From: Serripes groenlandicus
Lineage: Eukaryota; Mollusca; Bivalvia; Cardiida; Cardiidae
Assembly (NCBI GenBank): GCA_031761405.1
Contig: JASEVX010000011.1
Location: 64,314,767 to 64,378,766, forward strand
DNA length: 64,000 bases
Reading direction: 5' to 3'
The position numbers and the translations under genes were made by a program. Positions within the stretch are counted from its first letter, which is position 1; each line of letters opens with the position of its first letter. Below are positions 30,795 to 40,105 of this stretch, piece by piece. Below the pieces are notes generated by a model. It saw nothing but the letters and a program-made list of their open reading frames with translations, had not been told where the DNA came from and did not search any database.

Positions 30795-32351
30795 TAACCC
30801 TTTCACACATACAACTTATCTGCAGCAGATCACTTTGAAAACATGTGGACAAACACATGAAAATTCTCTGGAAGTGAAAGAATAACTAGAATTGTTTTTG
30901 CAAAAAACAGATGTCTCCCCTCAAATATCTGTCAAAATCTCTCAAAACATTCCAACCTATAAATTTGGGACAGACAGACAGACAGTCGAGACATGGGTTC
31001 TGCACATCGCCTTGATGAGGTGAACATTTGACCCAAGTTTCATGAAAATCCTTCAGGCCGTCTTGGAGATATGGAGCGGACACGATTTGGAACGGACAGA
31101 CGGACGGACGGACAGACAGACAGACAGACAGTCGAGACATGGGTTCTACACATCGCCTTGATGAGGTGAACATGTGACCCAAGTTTCATGAAAATCTTTC
31201 AAGCCGTCTTGGAGATATGGAGCGGACACGAAATAAAGCCTCAAACCTTTGACCTTCAAGCGTGACCTTGACCTTGACCCTATATTGTCGAGACACGGGT
31301 TCTGCACGTCGCCTTGATGAGGTGAACATGTGACCAAAGTTTCATTAAAATCCTTCAAGCCGTCTGGAAGATATGGAGCGGACACAAAATAAAGCCTCAA
31401 ACCTTTGACCTTCAAGCGTGACCTTGACATTGACCCTATATTGTCGAGACGCAAGTTCTGCACGTCACCTTGATGAGGTGAACATGTGACCCAAGTTTCA
31501 TGAAAATCCTTCAAGCCGTCTGGGAGATATGGAGCGGACACGAAATAAAGCCTCAAACCTTTGACCTTCAAGCATGACCTTGACATTGACCCTATATTGT
31601 CGAGACGCGGGTTCTGCACGTCACCTTGATGAGGTAAACATGTGACCCAAGTTTCATGAAAATCCTTCAAGCCGTCTGGGAGATATGGAGCGGACACGAA
31701 ATAAAGCCTTAAACCTTTGACATTCAAGCGTGACCTTGACCTTGACCCTATATTGTCGAGACGCAGGTTCTGCACGTCGCCTTGATGAGGTGAACATGTG
31801 ACCCAAGTTTCATGAAAATCCTTCAAGCCGTCTCGGAGATATGGAGCGGACACGAAATAAAGCCTCAAACCTTTGACCTTCAAGTGTGACCTTGACCTTG
31901 ACCCTATATTGTCGAGACGCGGGTTCTGCACGTCGCCTTGATGAGGTGAACATGTGACCCAAGTTTCATGAAAATCCTTCAAGCCGTCTGGGAGATATGG
32001 AGCGGACACGAAATAAAGCCTCAAACCTTTGACCTTCAAGCGTGACCTTGACCTTGACCTTGACCCTATATTGTCGAGACGCGGGTTCTGCACGTCGCCT
32101 TGATGAGGTGAACATGTGAGCCAAGTTTCATGAAAATCCTTCAAGCCGTCTTGGAGATATGGAGCGGACACGATTTGATTTCGGACAGACGGACAGACAG
32201 ACAGACGCCCAGGACAAAAACAATATATCTCCCCTGTATACAGGGGGAGACATAATTAATTTATAAGGTGGAAAACATTGGTTCAGAAGGAGAATGATTT
32301 CAAATGTTGTTTGCAGAGGCATCAAAGGCGTCTTTATGTGAAAAAGGATTA
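30795..32351. mobile_element. TTAA MITE split by a tandem element
   Basis: The left half is about 30795-30888 (AATAACCCTTTCACACATAC, CTGCAGCAGATCAC). The right half is about 32259-32351 (GGTGGAAAACATTGG, GAAGGAGAATG, GCAGAGGCATCAAAGGCG, GAAAAAGGATTAA). The insertion interrupts the stretch before the central hairpin. Confidence 0.55.
30889..32258 (+). mobile_element. HINE-like element with ~157-bp units
   Basis: 5' hairpin GTTTTTGCAAAAAAC, then AGATGTCTCCCC. About eight units follow with TCTGCACGTCGCCTTGATGA, CAAGTTTCATGAAAATCCTT, GAGATATGGAGCGGACACGA and TTCAAGCGTGACCTTGACC. The 3' end has GGACAGACGGACAGACAGAC and the hairpin TATCTCCCCTGTATACAGGG, then GGAGACATAATTA. Unit length is a multiple of three in most units, leaving a 341-codon minus-strand frame (32171-31146) made only of ~53-residue repeats, which I do not call a gene. 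The 5' TGTCTCCCC is complementary to the 3' GGGGAGACA. Confidence 0.7.
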
Positions 32352-32485
32352 AAGAGTTGGAACATTTTGGCAAAAGGCGAAATGGCCCATGATGGGCTGT
32401 TACATACTCCTTTTGCCAAAATATTTTCAAAATTGGTCTGCTGCAGATGCCTAAGAAAGCGTCTATATGCAGGAAAGATTAAATA
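32352..32485. repeat. MITE fragment
   Basis: TTTGGCAAAAGGCGAAATGG and CTCCTTTTGCCAAAATATTT form the central hairpin. GGTCTGCTGCAGATGCC and GCAGGAAAGATTAAA form the right end. Confidence 0.5.
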
Positions 32486-32717
32486 TTAACCCTTCCCCAC
32501 ATATAGATGCATTTTGGTGCCTGACAGAAGCAACAACTTTTGAAAACATTATGACAAAAAGTGAAATGGCTCGGCATTATGAGTAATGTCTTCATTTGCC
32601 ACAATTTCTTTTTAGCTAGTCAGTAATACTATTTTTGTTTATAGAGAATGTAATAGTTTTGCCTAAACGTTTTCAAAGTCATCTGCTGCTGATTGGCTGT
32701 ATGTGGGAAAGGGTTAA
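32486..32717. mobile_element. TTAA MITE copy
   Basis: TTAACCCTTCCCCACATATA to TGTATGTGGGAAAGGGTTAA, TTAA at both ends. The centre is AAATGGCTCGGCATTATGAG. The subterminal CTGCAGCAGAC has become CTGACAGAAGCAAC. Confidence 0.7.
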
Positions 32718-32930
32718 ACATGTTTTTTATGCTAATTCAGCACAAATGATGATGAGACAGACCTTAGGAGGCCTGAATAACAGGGTGACGTTCATACATA
32801 ACCTTTTAAGACACGATCCTGGCACAGCAACAAGTGTGTGCACTATTCTCACACATTTTAAGGTTGATTGCTTGGACTGTTCTGTCATTTGTTCAATTAA
32901 TTGTCAATATCTCATAAGAGTTCAGCACAT
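32718..32930. other. No recognisable feature
   Basis: No element end or domain seen; the 109-codon frame crossing it starts in MITE sequence and shows no motif. Confidence 0.35.
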
Positions 32931-33010
32931 TGAGACAAAAGGAGAAATAGTTCAAAAGTCGTGATCTGCAGAGACGTCAAAAAGTGTCTACATGTGGGAA
33001 AGAGTTAACA
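32931..33010. repeat. Right end of a TTAA MITE
   Basis: GAGACAAAAGGAGAAATAG, GTCGTGATCTGCAGAGACG, GTGTCTACATGTGGGAAAG, AGTTAA. Confidence 0.5.
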
Positions 33011-33111
33011 ATATCTCCAACACTTATTATTTACAGCTTTTAATCAGGGCAGGTAAAAGCAAGATCATAGCAGTGAAATATCACCAGGAATTAGATCAGA
33101 CAACAATTTAC

Positions 33112-33338
33112 TTAACCCTTTCCCTCATAGACAATTCTGCAGCAGACGACTTTGAACGTATTGTCAAAACATGGAAAATCTCCATAATTGAATGGATAAC
33201 CTATGACAAAAAGTGGAAAACATTGTGGCAAAAGGAGAAACTGCACGTTTTGTGCAATTTCTTCTTTTGTCACTATGTTTTCAAAAAGCTGTCTGCAGCA
33301 GAGGCGTCAGAAAGCGTCTATATGAGGGAAAGGGTTAA
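33112..33338. mobile_element. TTAA MITE copy, complete
   Basis: TTAA at 33112-33115 and 33335-33338. Left CCCTTTCCCTCATAGACAAT, right TATATGAGGGAAAGGG. The orientation is opposite to the copy at 44112. The hairpin GGAGAAACTGCACGTTTTGT pairs with GCAATTTCTTCTTTTGTCAC. Its right TTAA is shared with the next copy. Confidence 0.85.
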
Positions 33339-33609
33339 CCCATTCCCACATACCTCACACCTGCAGCAGGTGACAGTGAAAACATCTACTCAACATAATG
33401 GAAAATCTTTAGAAATAAAAGTACTATTACTGCCAAAAAAATGAAAACATTGTGTCAAAGGGAGAAATTGCTTTTAAAATTTATAAGAGTTAAAAACATG
33501 GTGGGAAGAGGAGTAGATGCTAAGCAATTTTTCATTTGGCCATAATGTTTTCAAAAGTCCTCTGCTACAAATGATCTAAATGCAAGTATATCTTCATGTT
33601 GGAAATGGC
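33335..33609. repeat. TTAA MITE copy abutting the previous one
   Basis: TTAACCCATTCCCACATACC, CTGCAGCAGGTGACAG, GTCAAAGGGAGAAATTGC, then an eroded right half (GTCCTCTGCTACAAATG, CATGTTGGAAATGG). Confidence 0.6.
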
Positions 33610-33726
33610 TATATATATAATATGTAGTTGGTAAGATAAAAGGTGCCAAAAATATCAAATATTTATATTCTAAACTATATACCCACCGGCTTGCAAAACA
33701 AGTTGCTCTCAGTGTAACAAACCAAA

Positions 33727-33925
33727 TGGAATCATTTTGAAACCTGAGGATTCTACAGCTAAATCTTATTCATTCTTCTTCATGGTATATTAAGCCTAAC
33801 CCTAACCCTAACCCTAACCCTATTGAGTAATTTTTTGAAACCTGAGGATTCCACAGCTAAATCTTATTCATTCTTATTCATCAGGTATATTAAGCCTAAC
33901 CCTATTGAGTAATTTTTCCTTCTTA
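33727..33925 (+). repeat. ~105-bp direct duplication containing telomere-like repeats
   Basis: TTTTGAAACCTGAGGATTC, ACAGCTAAATCTTATTCATT and GGTATATTAAGCCTAACCC occur twice (about 33735-33835 and 33833-33925). The first copy holds CCTAACCCTAACCCTAACCC-type repeats (33795-33822), a (TTAGGG)n complement; the second holds a single CCTAACCC. Confidence 0.8.
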
Positions 33926-34009
33926 AATAATGCCACATTATTAAACAACATTCGATAATTATATTTTCCTTTCCAGCGATTATTTCCTAGATTGTTTTCA
34001 AAGTTGCAC

Positions 34010-34410
34010 TTGTGAAATTTTTAAGAATTGTTTATGAATTATTCATGTTCTTTTCTTGAACTGTTCATGAGCCAAATGCATGAACCATTCTTGAAGTAAT
34101 TCATGAACGTTAAATGACCACTTAAACAAAAGTTCATTAAAAGATGAGTTAATGAACCAATGTACCCATGAACTATGCATGAATGGTTCATGAACGGATT
34201 TAACCTTCATAAATATTTCATGAATAATTCATGATTTCTGTTCATGGGTAGATCAAGAATATTTCATGAATGTATATATGTTCATGAAATATTCTAAAAC
34301 TATTCTTGAACCAAATAACATGACCCCTGTGAAATGATCATTTACAGTTCATGAACTATTCATGAACAATTCTGAATGGTTCAAATCTACAATTCATGAA
34401 AAACGGTAAC
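34010..34410. repeat. TTCATGAA-rich degenerate repeat field
   Basis: Dense near-palindromic motifs TTCATGAA, GTTCATGAAC, TTCTTGAAC and TGAACCATT at irregular 15-40-bp spacing. The same vocabulary occurs at 35275-35368 and 40288-40580, either side of the intact DIRS element. Confidence 0.65.
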
Positions 34411-35270
34411 CTGTACAAAATAGTCTGGTGGACTGGAGTCAGATTCTGTACAGAAGAAAATACAGAAAGTCTGTGCAGAAAATATTCTGGTTAATTGAAA
34501 CATAGTTGAACTAGAATTCTATAAAAAATATTTGTTATGAAGACATGGCTTCATCCATTTGTGGCAATTAATGTGACACTTTAATAAATCACCAATAGAC
34601 TGTGCTAATTTAATAAACAATGAAACATTTAAGACATTTATCAAATGTGCCCATCAAGTTGTTCATAAGAAATTACCAAAATCTTTTCTGAGCCTTTGAG
34701 ACACAACATATTTCTCCCACCAAAAAACGTAAATGAAGTAGTAAACATTACTTACTTCTTTTTGAAGAGTTCCTGTGTTTTATGCTAGAGTTAACTCCCT
34801 TGGTTTATTTCAAATTCAAGTTCAGTTCCAGTGGTATTTTTGGTTATTCTACTAGTTTTCCAGTAACATAACAGGTACCAATGAAATTCCATTGATTTTT
34901 TTCACTAGGGCCTTTAATTTTGACAAGAAGATTTTAAAAGGCTTCACTATAATAATACATTTATAAGAACTTTTTTGGTTCTAGAAGCGTTCTAGACGTG
35001 TTCTAGAAGTGATCTTTAAATGTTCTTATTTCTCTATTCAGAATGGAAGTTTATGTGATTCACACTGAGTTAAAAAGTCATTGTAATTTAATTAAATTGA
35101 CTGAGTAAAAATATTATTTTAAAATCAGTGATGGTTACTTTTTGTAATAAACTATTCACAGTGGTTAAAATACTGAAACTAATTAGCAGGCTTGCAGTTA
35201 TTATACTGCCAGACAGTTACACTGTAAGTTATTCGCTTAATGGAATAATTATATATATACATGGCTGGCA
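34411..35270. other. No recognisable element
   Basis: AT-rich. A small local series TTCTAGAAGCG, TTCTAGACGTG, TTCTAGAAGTG lies near 34980-35010. No gene signal. Confidence 0.4.
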
Positions 35271-35368
35271 TTTCATGAATGTTTAACAATTTATATAACA
35301 ATTGTGAATTTCCTTCAATTGTTCCTGAACCTTTCAAAGAGTTGATTTCATGGATGTTTTAAGAACAT

Positions 35369-35515
35369 CATTATTATGCGTAAAGCCTTCAGCTTTCGCA
35401 TGTATACACAGCATATCGTTACGAACATTGTTCGACCATCGCGTTTTAAAGATTAAACATTTTAGTCCTACCCCTGACGTCACAACCGGAAGCGAGGAAC
35501 ATATGTTCTCATAAT
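35369..35515 (+). repeat. Left inverted terminal repeat of the DIRS element
   Basis: The outer 29 bp (35369-35397) are unique to this end and contain the small hairpin GCGTAAAGCC facing GGCTTTACGC-like sequence. 35398-35515 (118 bp) is the shared core, exactly complementary by eye to 40106-40223. The core contains the palindromes GAACATTGTTC and GAACATATGTTC. Confidence 0.9.
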
Positions 35516-35666
35516 CGTTTTTGCGTTCGACCTGTCAAGTCAAGAAAACTTTTTCGCGTATTACTTTGCCAATAAGGTAAGTTATTCAGCCACGTGCTGA
35601 TAGAGGTCACTGAGGACGTAGTCCCAGTTATTATTTATTTTCATTGCGTATTCATTTAATATACAC

Positions 35667-36923
35667 ATGGCCTCAAATATCCAAGACGCAGTCTTGAGTG
35701 TAGACGACTCGGATGAGTCCTTTAGTTTTTCTGGGTTCAGTAATGATTCTGACACAGAACCTTCTTCGAAGAAGTCGAAGGTTAAGAAAAACAAAATGAA
35801 AACTAGAAAAGACGCTCCGCAGGAGAAAGTTGTTACCAATAAAAAGTCAAAAGGAAAAGGGAAAACCGTGGTCCCTCCAGCTACACCTTCATGTTCGAAA
35901 CAGAACTCCGACTTTAATTTGTCGAATTTATCTCAGGATGATATTAAGAATTTGAGGTGTTGGCTGGGTATTGACAACTCTGATAAAGAGAATTTGGATA
36001 GTGTAGACCTGTCTGGAAAGGGTATTAAAAATTTACCAAGAATGACAGTGGAAATAGACTCAGCAGATATTTCGGATGGGGAGTCCCCATTACATGAGGT
36101 TGATAGAAATCAAATTTCTCAACATGATATGACCAATGCATTATTTGAGGAAGGTGAGATTCTAGAAGATGCTGAATGGGATTTACCCTGTTTGAAAGCC
36201 CCTTTGAAGGGGAAAGCAGTGCCACAGTCTTTGGCAAATATGATAAATTTATCCTGCACATCTTTATGTGATACTGACGCAATGTTTTCTCAATATAAAG
36301 TCCCTGAAAATTGCGATAGGATGTGTGGCCCTCTAGTGAATAATGAGATATGGAAAGTCATGGATAAACGTCCACAAACTCAGGATAGAGCTATGGCAGA
36401 TATCCAAAACTTAGTTGCTACTGGTATGACTCCTCTTGTGCAATTGGCTGATGTTTTTAAAACACAGTTTTCTTCTAATCCTGAAGCTAAATCCTTATTA
36501 GGAGATGCCCTTACTATAATGGGCCAAGTGCAGTACCACTTGTCTGTCAGGAGAAGATATATGATCAGACCAGTTCTGAAGAGAAAATATCATTCTCTTT
36601 GCAATATTTCCATGCCCATCTCATCCATGTTATTTGGGAATGACATTGGTAAAGACATTAAAACATGTGATTCTTTGGTTGCCATTGGGAAAGAACCTTT
36701 CTATAGAGGTGCTTCTGGTCGTGGACGAGGAAATGGTCGGTTTCAGAAGAGAGGAAATTATGGTTCTAATGCCAACTCTTATAATTCCGGGTATAATTCC
36801 AATTATAATTCTGGAAACCAAAGATACCAGCCTTACTCGAACAGAGGTCAACAGAGAGGCTATAGGGGAAATAGATATGCAAAAAAGTCCACTTCAGCTA
36901 CGGTCACATCCCCAAACGAATAG
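35667..36923 (+). CDS. DIRS ORF1, Gag-like protein
   Basis: 418 residues from ATG at 35667 to TAG at 36921-36923. The N-terminus (1-40) is acidic and Ser-rich (DDSDESFSFSGFSNDSDTEP), followed by a Lys-rich basic stretch (about 30-70). The middle contains DWDLPCL-like acidic segments and a conserved-looking MIRPVLKRKY. The C-terminus (about 350-410) is rich in Gly, Arg, Asn and Tyr (GRGRGNGRFQKRG, SYNSGYNSNYNSGNQRYQ), an RGG-type RNA-binding composition. There is no CCHC zinc knuckle. Position upstream of RT and the basic tail support a nucleocapsid role; that is inference, since DIRS ORF1 proteins are poorly conserved. Residues 405-407 (AKK) are encoded by GCAAAAAAG, which holds the proposed slippery heptamer. 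Confidence 0.8.
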   Translation: MASNIQDAVLSVDDSDESFSFSGFSNDSDTEPSSKKSKVKKNKMKTRKDAPQEKVVTNKKSKGKGKTVVPPATPSCSKQNSDFNLSNLSQDDIKNLRCWLGIDNSDKENLDSVDLSGKGIKNLPRMTVEIDSADISDGESPLHEVDRNQISQHDMTNALFEEGEILEDAEWDLPCLKAPLKGKAVPQSLANMINLSCTSLCDTDAMFSQYKVPENCDRMCGPLVNNEIWKVMDKRPQTQDRAMADIQNLVATGMTPLVQLADVFKTQFSSNPEAKSLLGDALTIMGQVQYHLSVRRRYMIRPVLKRKYHSLCNISMPISSMLFGNDIGKDIKTCDSLVAIGKEPFYRGASGRGRGNGRFQKRGNYGSNANSYNSGYNSNYNSGNQRYQPYSNRGQQRGYRGNRYAKKSTSATVTSPNE

Positions 36924-38983
36924 ACTCACCATCAAAGGTGAGTAATAATTTAGCTAGTGTTGGTAAATTGAAATTTCATTTGGATAGATGGTATTCTATT
37001 ACAAATAATGATTGGGTTTTAGAGGCTGTTTCAGGCTACAAAATACACTTTGATAGTATTCCTATTCAACAGAGAATACCAAACGAAATACCTTTCGAAA
37101 GGGAACAATGGCTCATTGTTGATAATGAAGTGAGTGAACTATTCAAAAAGGGAGCTATTGTACCAACAATAACAGAACTTGGGGAGTTCATTTCTACCTT
37201 GTTCATTGTCCCTAAGAAAAATGGGAAGTTTAGACCAGTTATCAATTTAAGATACTTAAATCATTATGTACATTATGATCATTTCAAACAGGAGACATTT
37301 AAAACTGTAATTGATTTGATTCAAGAAAATGATTTCTTTACATCAATAGATTTGCGTGATGCTTATTTCTCGGTACCTATTGATGTAGAAATTCATAAGT
37401 ATCTAAAATTTTCATGGAAAGGCCAACTTTACAAATTTGTGTGTCTACCTTTTGGATTGAAATCCGCGCCTTATGTGTTTACAAAAATCCTCAAACCAGT
37501 ATATGCCTGGTTTAGACAACAAAATATTCGTTGCAGTTATTACATAGATGACTCCATTAATATGAATTCTTGCAGGATTGTATGTAAGGATAATACAGAC
37601 AACATGGTTGATACATTGCATAGTCTTGGTTTTGGCGTGAATTATGAGAAGTCAGTTTTGATACCAACAAAGAGAATTGTATTTTTTGGGTTTATTATTG
37701 ACTCTATAGCTTTTAAGGTTTTTCTTCCGGAAGAGAAGGTTTCAAAAATTATTAGGAAAGCAGAAGCCCTTCTGAAATCTTCCAACGTAGTTGTGCGTCA
37801 TCTTGCTTCTTTTATAGGGCTAGTTGTTAGTACTTTTCATGCAATATTGGAGGCCCCTTTGAATTATAGAGCCTTAGAAAGGAACAAAGTGTTAGGTCTG
37901 GGTCATGATTCCGATTTCGAAAATGTTGTTGCATTGTCAAAAGAGAGTTTGATTGAATTGCTTTGGTGGAAGAATAATGTCGGGAATAAAAATGGAAAGC
38001 GTATACGATGTCCAGATGTTCATTCCAGATGCAGAACTGATGCTAGTCTGTCTGGATGGGGTTCTATAGATTTAGAAAGTAATAATTTCGCTCAGGGCAG
38101 ATGGAATAGTAATGAATCTGTATGTCATATAAACTACTTGGAGCTTCTTGCAGTATTTCATTCATTAAAAGTTTTTTACAAGGAGTGTTCACAGATCCAC
38201 ATTGAGATTCAGTGTGACAATGTCACGGCTGTTGCATATATTAATGATATGGGTGGTATGTGTTCATTGGCTCTCGATCATTTGGCCAAGAAGATTTGGT
38301 TTTGGTGTCTGGAAAGGGATATTATTATTTCAGCTGTACACATAGCTGGGATTCTTAATACAGCAGATTTCTTTTCAAGAAACTTCTCAGATTCAACTGA
38401 ATGGATGCTTAAAAAAGATATCTTTAGAAGAGTATGCAGTCACTTTTTTGTCCCAGATGTAGATTTGTTTGCGTCTAGATTAAATGCACAGATTGATAAT
38501 TATGTGTCGTGGTTCCCTGAGCCAAATGTATCTCAGCATAATGCGTTCACAATTTGTTGGAACCATCTGAAACCATATATTTTTCCACCATTTAATCTTG
38601 TTGGAAAGGTCATGAATAAGATTCTCAAAGATCAGGTTGAGAATGCTGTTCTTATTCTGCCTTTTTGGAAAGCACAGTCATGGTTTCCTTTGGTTTTAGA
38701 AAATTTAGCTTCTTTTCCTGTTAGGTTACCACGCCACAAAGACCTGCTTACTCTTCCACACAACGGGAGTTTTCATCCTCTAAACAAATCCCTGCAGATG
38801 ATCGCTGTGATAGTATCAGGAAGGAGTTGTGTAAAGATGGCCTTCAAGAAGAAATTGCTGGGATTATCACAGAATCGTGGAGTGAAGGGACTAGAAAGCA
38901 GTACAACCTCGCTTGGAGAAAGTGGTGTATTTGGAATAGACTCGGGTCAGGCAATCCATTTCGTACGTCTGAAACTCAGGTGA
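36875..38983 (+). CDS. DIRS ORF2, reverse transcriptase-RNase H with C-terminal DIRS domain
   Basis: Open from just after TAG at 36872-36874 to a stop ending at 38983. No ATG precedes the RT domain (the first Met-like codon at 36938 is GTG), so expression probably needs frameshifting from ORF1. Counting from GTG at 36938: RT has FIVPKKNGKFRPVINLRYLN (89-108), motif A SIDLRDAYF (136-144), motif B LPFGLKSAP (170-178) and catalytic YIDD (202-205). RNase H follows with TDASLSGWG (Asp368), NYLELLAV (Glu402), CDNVTAV (Asp427) and NTADFFSR (Asp477). The region from about 505 (PDVDLFASRLNAQ, then FPPFNLVGKV and LPFWKAQSWFP) corresponds to the conserved C-terminal domain of DIRS polyproteins, often called methyltransferase-like; I am less sure of that label. 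All key catalytic residues are present. The end overlaps the recombinase frame. Confidence 0.9.
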   Translation: MCKKVHFSYGHIPKRIDSPSKVSNNLASVGKLKFHLDRWYSITNNDWVLEAVSGYKIHFDSIPIQQRIPNEIPFEREQWLIVDNEVSELFKKGAIVPTITELGEFISTLFIVPKKNGKFRPVINLRYLNHYVHYDHFKQETFKTVIDLIQENDFFTSIDLRDAYFSVPIDVEIHKYLKFSWKGQLYKFVCLPFGLKSAPYVFTKILKPVYAWFRQQNIRCSYYIDDSINMNSCRIVCKDNTDNMVDTLHSLGFGVNYEKSVLIPTKRIVFFGFIIDSIAFKVFLPEEKVSKIIRKAEALLKSSNVVVRHLASFIGLVVSTFHAILEAPLNYRALERNKVLGLGHDSDFENVVALSKESLIELLWWKNNVGNKNGKRIRCPDVHSRCRTDASLSGWGSIDLESNNFAQGRWNSNESVCHINYLELLAVFHSLKVFYKECSQIHIEIQCDNVTAVAYINDMGGMCSLALDHLAKKIWFWCLERDIIISAVHIAGILNTADFFSRNFSDSTEWMLKKDIFRRVCSHFFVPDVDLFASRLNAQIDNYVSWFPEPNVSQHNAFTICWNHLKPYIFPPFNLVGKVMNKILKDQVENAVLILPFWKAQSWFPLVLENLASFPVRLPRHKDLLTLPHNGSFHPLNKSLQMIAVIVSGRSCVKMAFKKKLLGLSQNRGVKGLESSTTSLGESGVFGIDSGQAIHFVRLKLR
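36881..36943 (+). promoter_or_regulatory. Candidate -1 ribosomal frameshift site and hairpin
   Basis: A AAA AAG at 36881-36887 is in the zero frame of ORF1 (GCA AAA AAG), the phase required for tandem slippage. A -1 shift enters exactly the RT frame, which is open from 36875. 34 nt later, ORF1's TAG is followed at once by ACTCACC-ATCAAA-GGTGAGT (36924-36943), a perfect 7-bp stem with a 6-nt loop. The spacing is longer than the usual 5-9 nt, so the hairpin may act differently or not at all. GGTGAGT also resembles a splice donor. Confidence 0.5.
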
Positions 38984-39768
38984 TACAGTTTATGTTTTTT
39001 CTACACAAGACGGGCAAGTCTTATTCTTGTATTAACACTCATAAAGCTATGCTTTTACAGACTCTGCCGCTTCTAGGAAATAAGTGGTGTAATAGTTGCA
39101 ACCTTATAACAAGGTTTATGAAAGGTATTTATCGTCAGAAACCTCCTTTACCAAGATATCATTTCACGTGGGATGTGTGTACAGTATTAAAATATTTATC
39201 AAGTCTTTTTCCATTAGAAAAGTTATCATTGAAACTTTTGACATTTAAGCTTGTGGCTTTGTTAGCATTATCCTCTGCTCCTAGAGCTCAAACTCTTGCT
39301 AACTTAAATCTGGATTACATGTGTAAAGAGACTAGTGTGGTTTCGTTTATGTTTCCCCATTTACTTAAGACTTCTAGAATAGGGCATTCTTTTGTGTTAA
39401 AAGTTGAACATTTCAGAAATGAATCTTTGTGTGTGTTTCATACTTTGGAAAAGTATATTGAACAGACTTGTTCATTGAGGAAATCAAGATTTCTTTTTAT
39501 TTCTTATAAGACTTATAAGGCAATAAGTACTTGTACTATTGCGAGATGGTTAAGAACTGTGCTTGAGTTGTCTGGGATAGATACTTCTATCTTCAAGGCA
39601 CATTCATTTCGGGGTGCTTCAGTATCTGCTGCATTCAGGAAGGGATGTTCGGTAAATCTAATTTTATCCACAGCAGATTGGTCAACAGATAAAAAATTTA
39701 AGAAATTTTATCACAGACAACCTCTTAGCAACAAGCAGTTGACTTTTGCTCAAGCAGTTCTACAGTAA
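38725..39768 (+). CDS. DIRS ORF3, tyrosine recombinase
   Basis: The frame is open from 38725, just after TAG at 38722-38724, to TAA at 39766-39768. It overlaps ORF2 by about 260 bp in the -1 frame. The TTG at 38827 is only a nominal start, since the N-terminal SAM-like stretch IRKELCKDGLQEEIAG begins before it. Counting from 38827: the DNA-binding-like region has SEGTRKQYNLAWRKWCIW (19-36). The catalytic domain has Arg153 (SSAPRAQTL), His259-x-x-Arg262 (AHSFRGAS), Trp285 and nucleophile Tyr295 (KKFYHR). These are the R, HxxR and Y of tyrosine recombinases. It would integrate the circular DNA intermediate without cutting a target duplication. How it is translated is unclear: no ATG lies near the start and no obvious slippery heptamer was found in the overlap. 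Confidence 0.88.
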   Translation, partial: VTTPQRPAYSSTQREFSSSKQIPADDRCDSIRKELCKDGLQEEIAGIITESWSEGTRKQYNLAWRKWCIWNRLGSGNPFRTSETQVIQFMFFLHKTGKSYSCINTHKAMLLQTLPLLGNKWCNSCNLITRFMKGIYRQKPPLPRYHFTWDVCTVLKYLSSLFPLEKLSLKLLTFKLVALLALSSAPRAQTLANLNLDYMCKETSVVSFMFPHLLKTSRIGHSFVLKVEHFRNESLCVFHTLEKYIEQTCSLRKSRFLFISYKTYKAISTCTIARWLRTVLELSGIDTSIFKAHSFRGASVSAAFRKGCSVNLILSTADWSTDKKFKKFYHRQPLSNKQLTFAQAVLQ

Positions 39769-39882
39769 ACAATTTATGATATAACAGAGGGTTATTATGG
39801 TTATATTTGATTATATAATATTTTTCATCATTATCAGTGATTGAATGAATGAACTTGAGTTTGTTTTGTTGCTCTTTAAAGA
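39769..39882 (+). other. Spacer between ORF3 and the internal complementary region
   Basis: A 3' untranslated spacer rich in AT; ATATAATATTTTTCATC and similar. No other feature seen. Confidence 0.5.
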
Positions 39883-39883
39883 T

Positions 39884-39995
39884 GCTGTGTATACATGCGA
39901 AAGCTGAAGGCTTTACGCATAATAATGACCTCTCATCCAAGCTTTAGTGCAGGATGAGAAGCATTATTGTAGTAAAGCCGGAGGCTAAGCATGTA
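39884..39995 (+). repeat. Internal complementary region of the DIRS element
   Basis: 39884-39927 (GCTGTGTATACATGCGAAAG ... CATAATAATG) is the reverse complement of the left outer end (about 35369-35412). 39925-39995 (ATGACCTCTCATCCAAGC ... GGAGGCTAAGCATGTA) is the reverse complement of the right outer end (about 40217-40287). The two ends meet at CAT/ATG, reproducing the inferred circle junction. In the DIRS1 model this region templates completion of both termini. Confidence 0.88.
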
Positions 39996-40105
39996 TGTAC
40001 CCAACCCTTTGTTAACCTTGGATATGGTTCCTTGTTAGCCTATAGATCTGTTATCCCTCCCAGTTATTGAGTTGTTCACAACCAAACAAACTGTTGCTTC
40101 TTTGA

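Noticed and set aside
31146..32171. 341-codon ORF as a repetitive protein gene
   Set aside because: It is entirely the minus strand of a ~157-bp tandem array whose period is divisible by three; no promoter, splice or domain evidence.
35582..35839. 85-codon minus-strand ORF at the start of DIRS ORF1
   Set aside because: Antisense shadow of the acidic N-terminus of ORF1.
36634..36945. 103-codon ORF inside DIRS ORF1
   Set aside because: Out-of-frame shadow of the Gag-like frame; low-complexity translation of its Asn/Tyr/Gly-rich tail.
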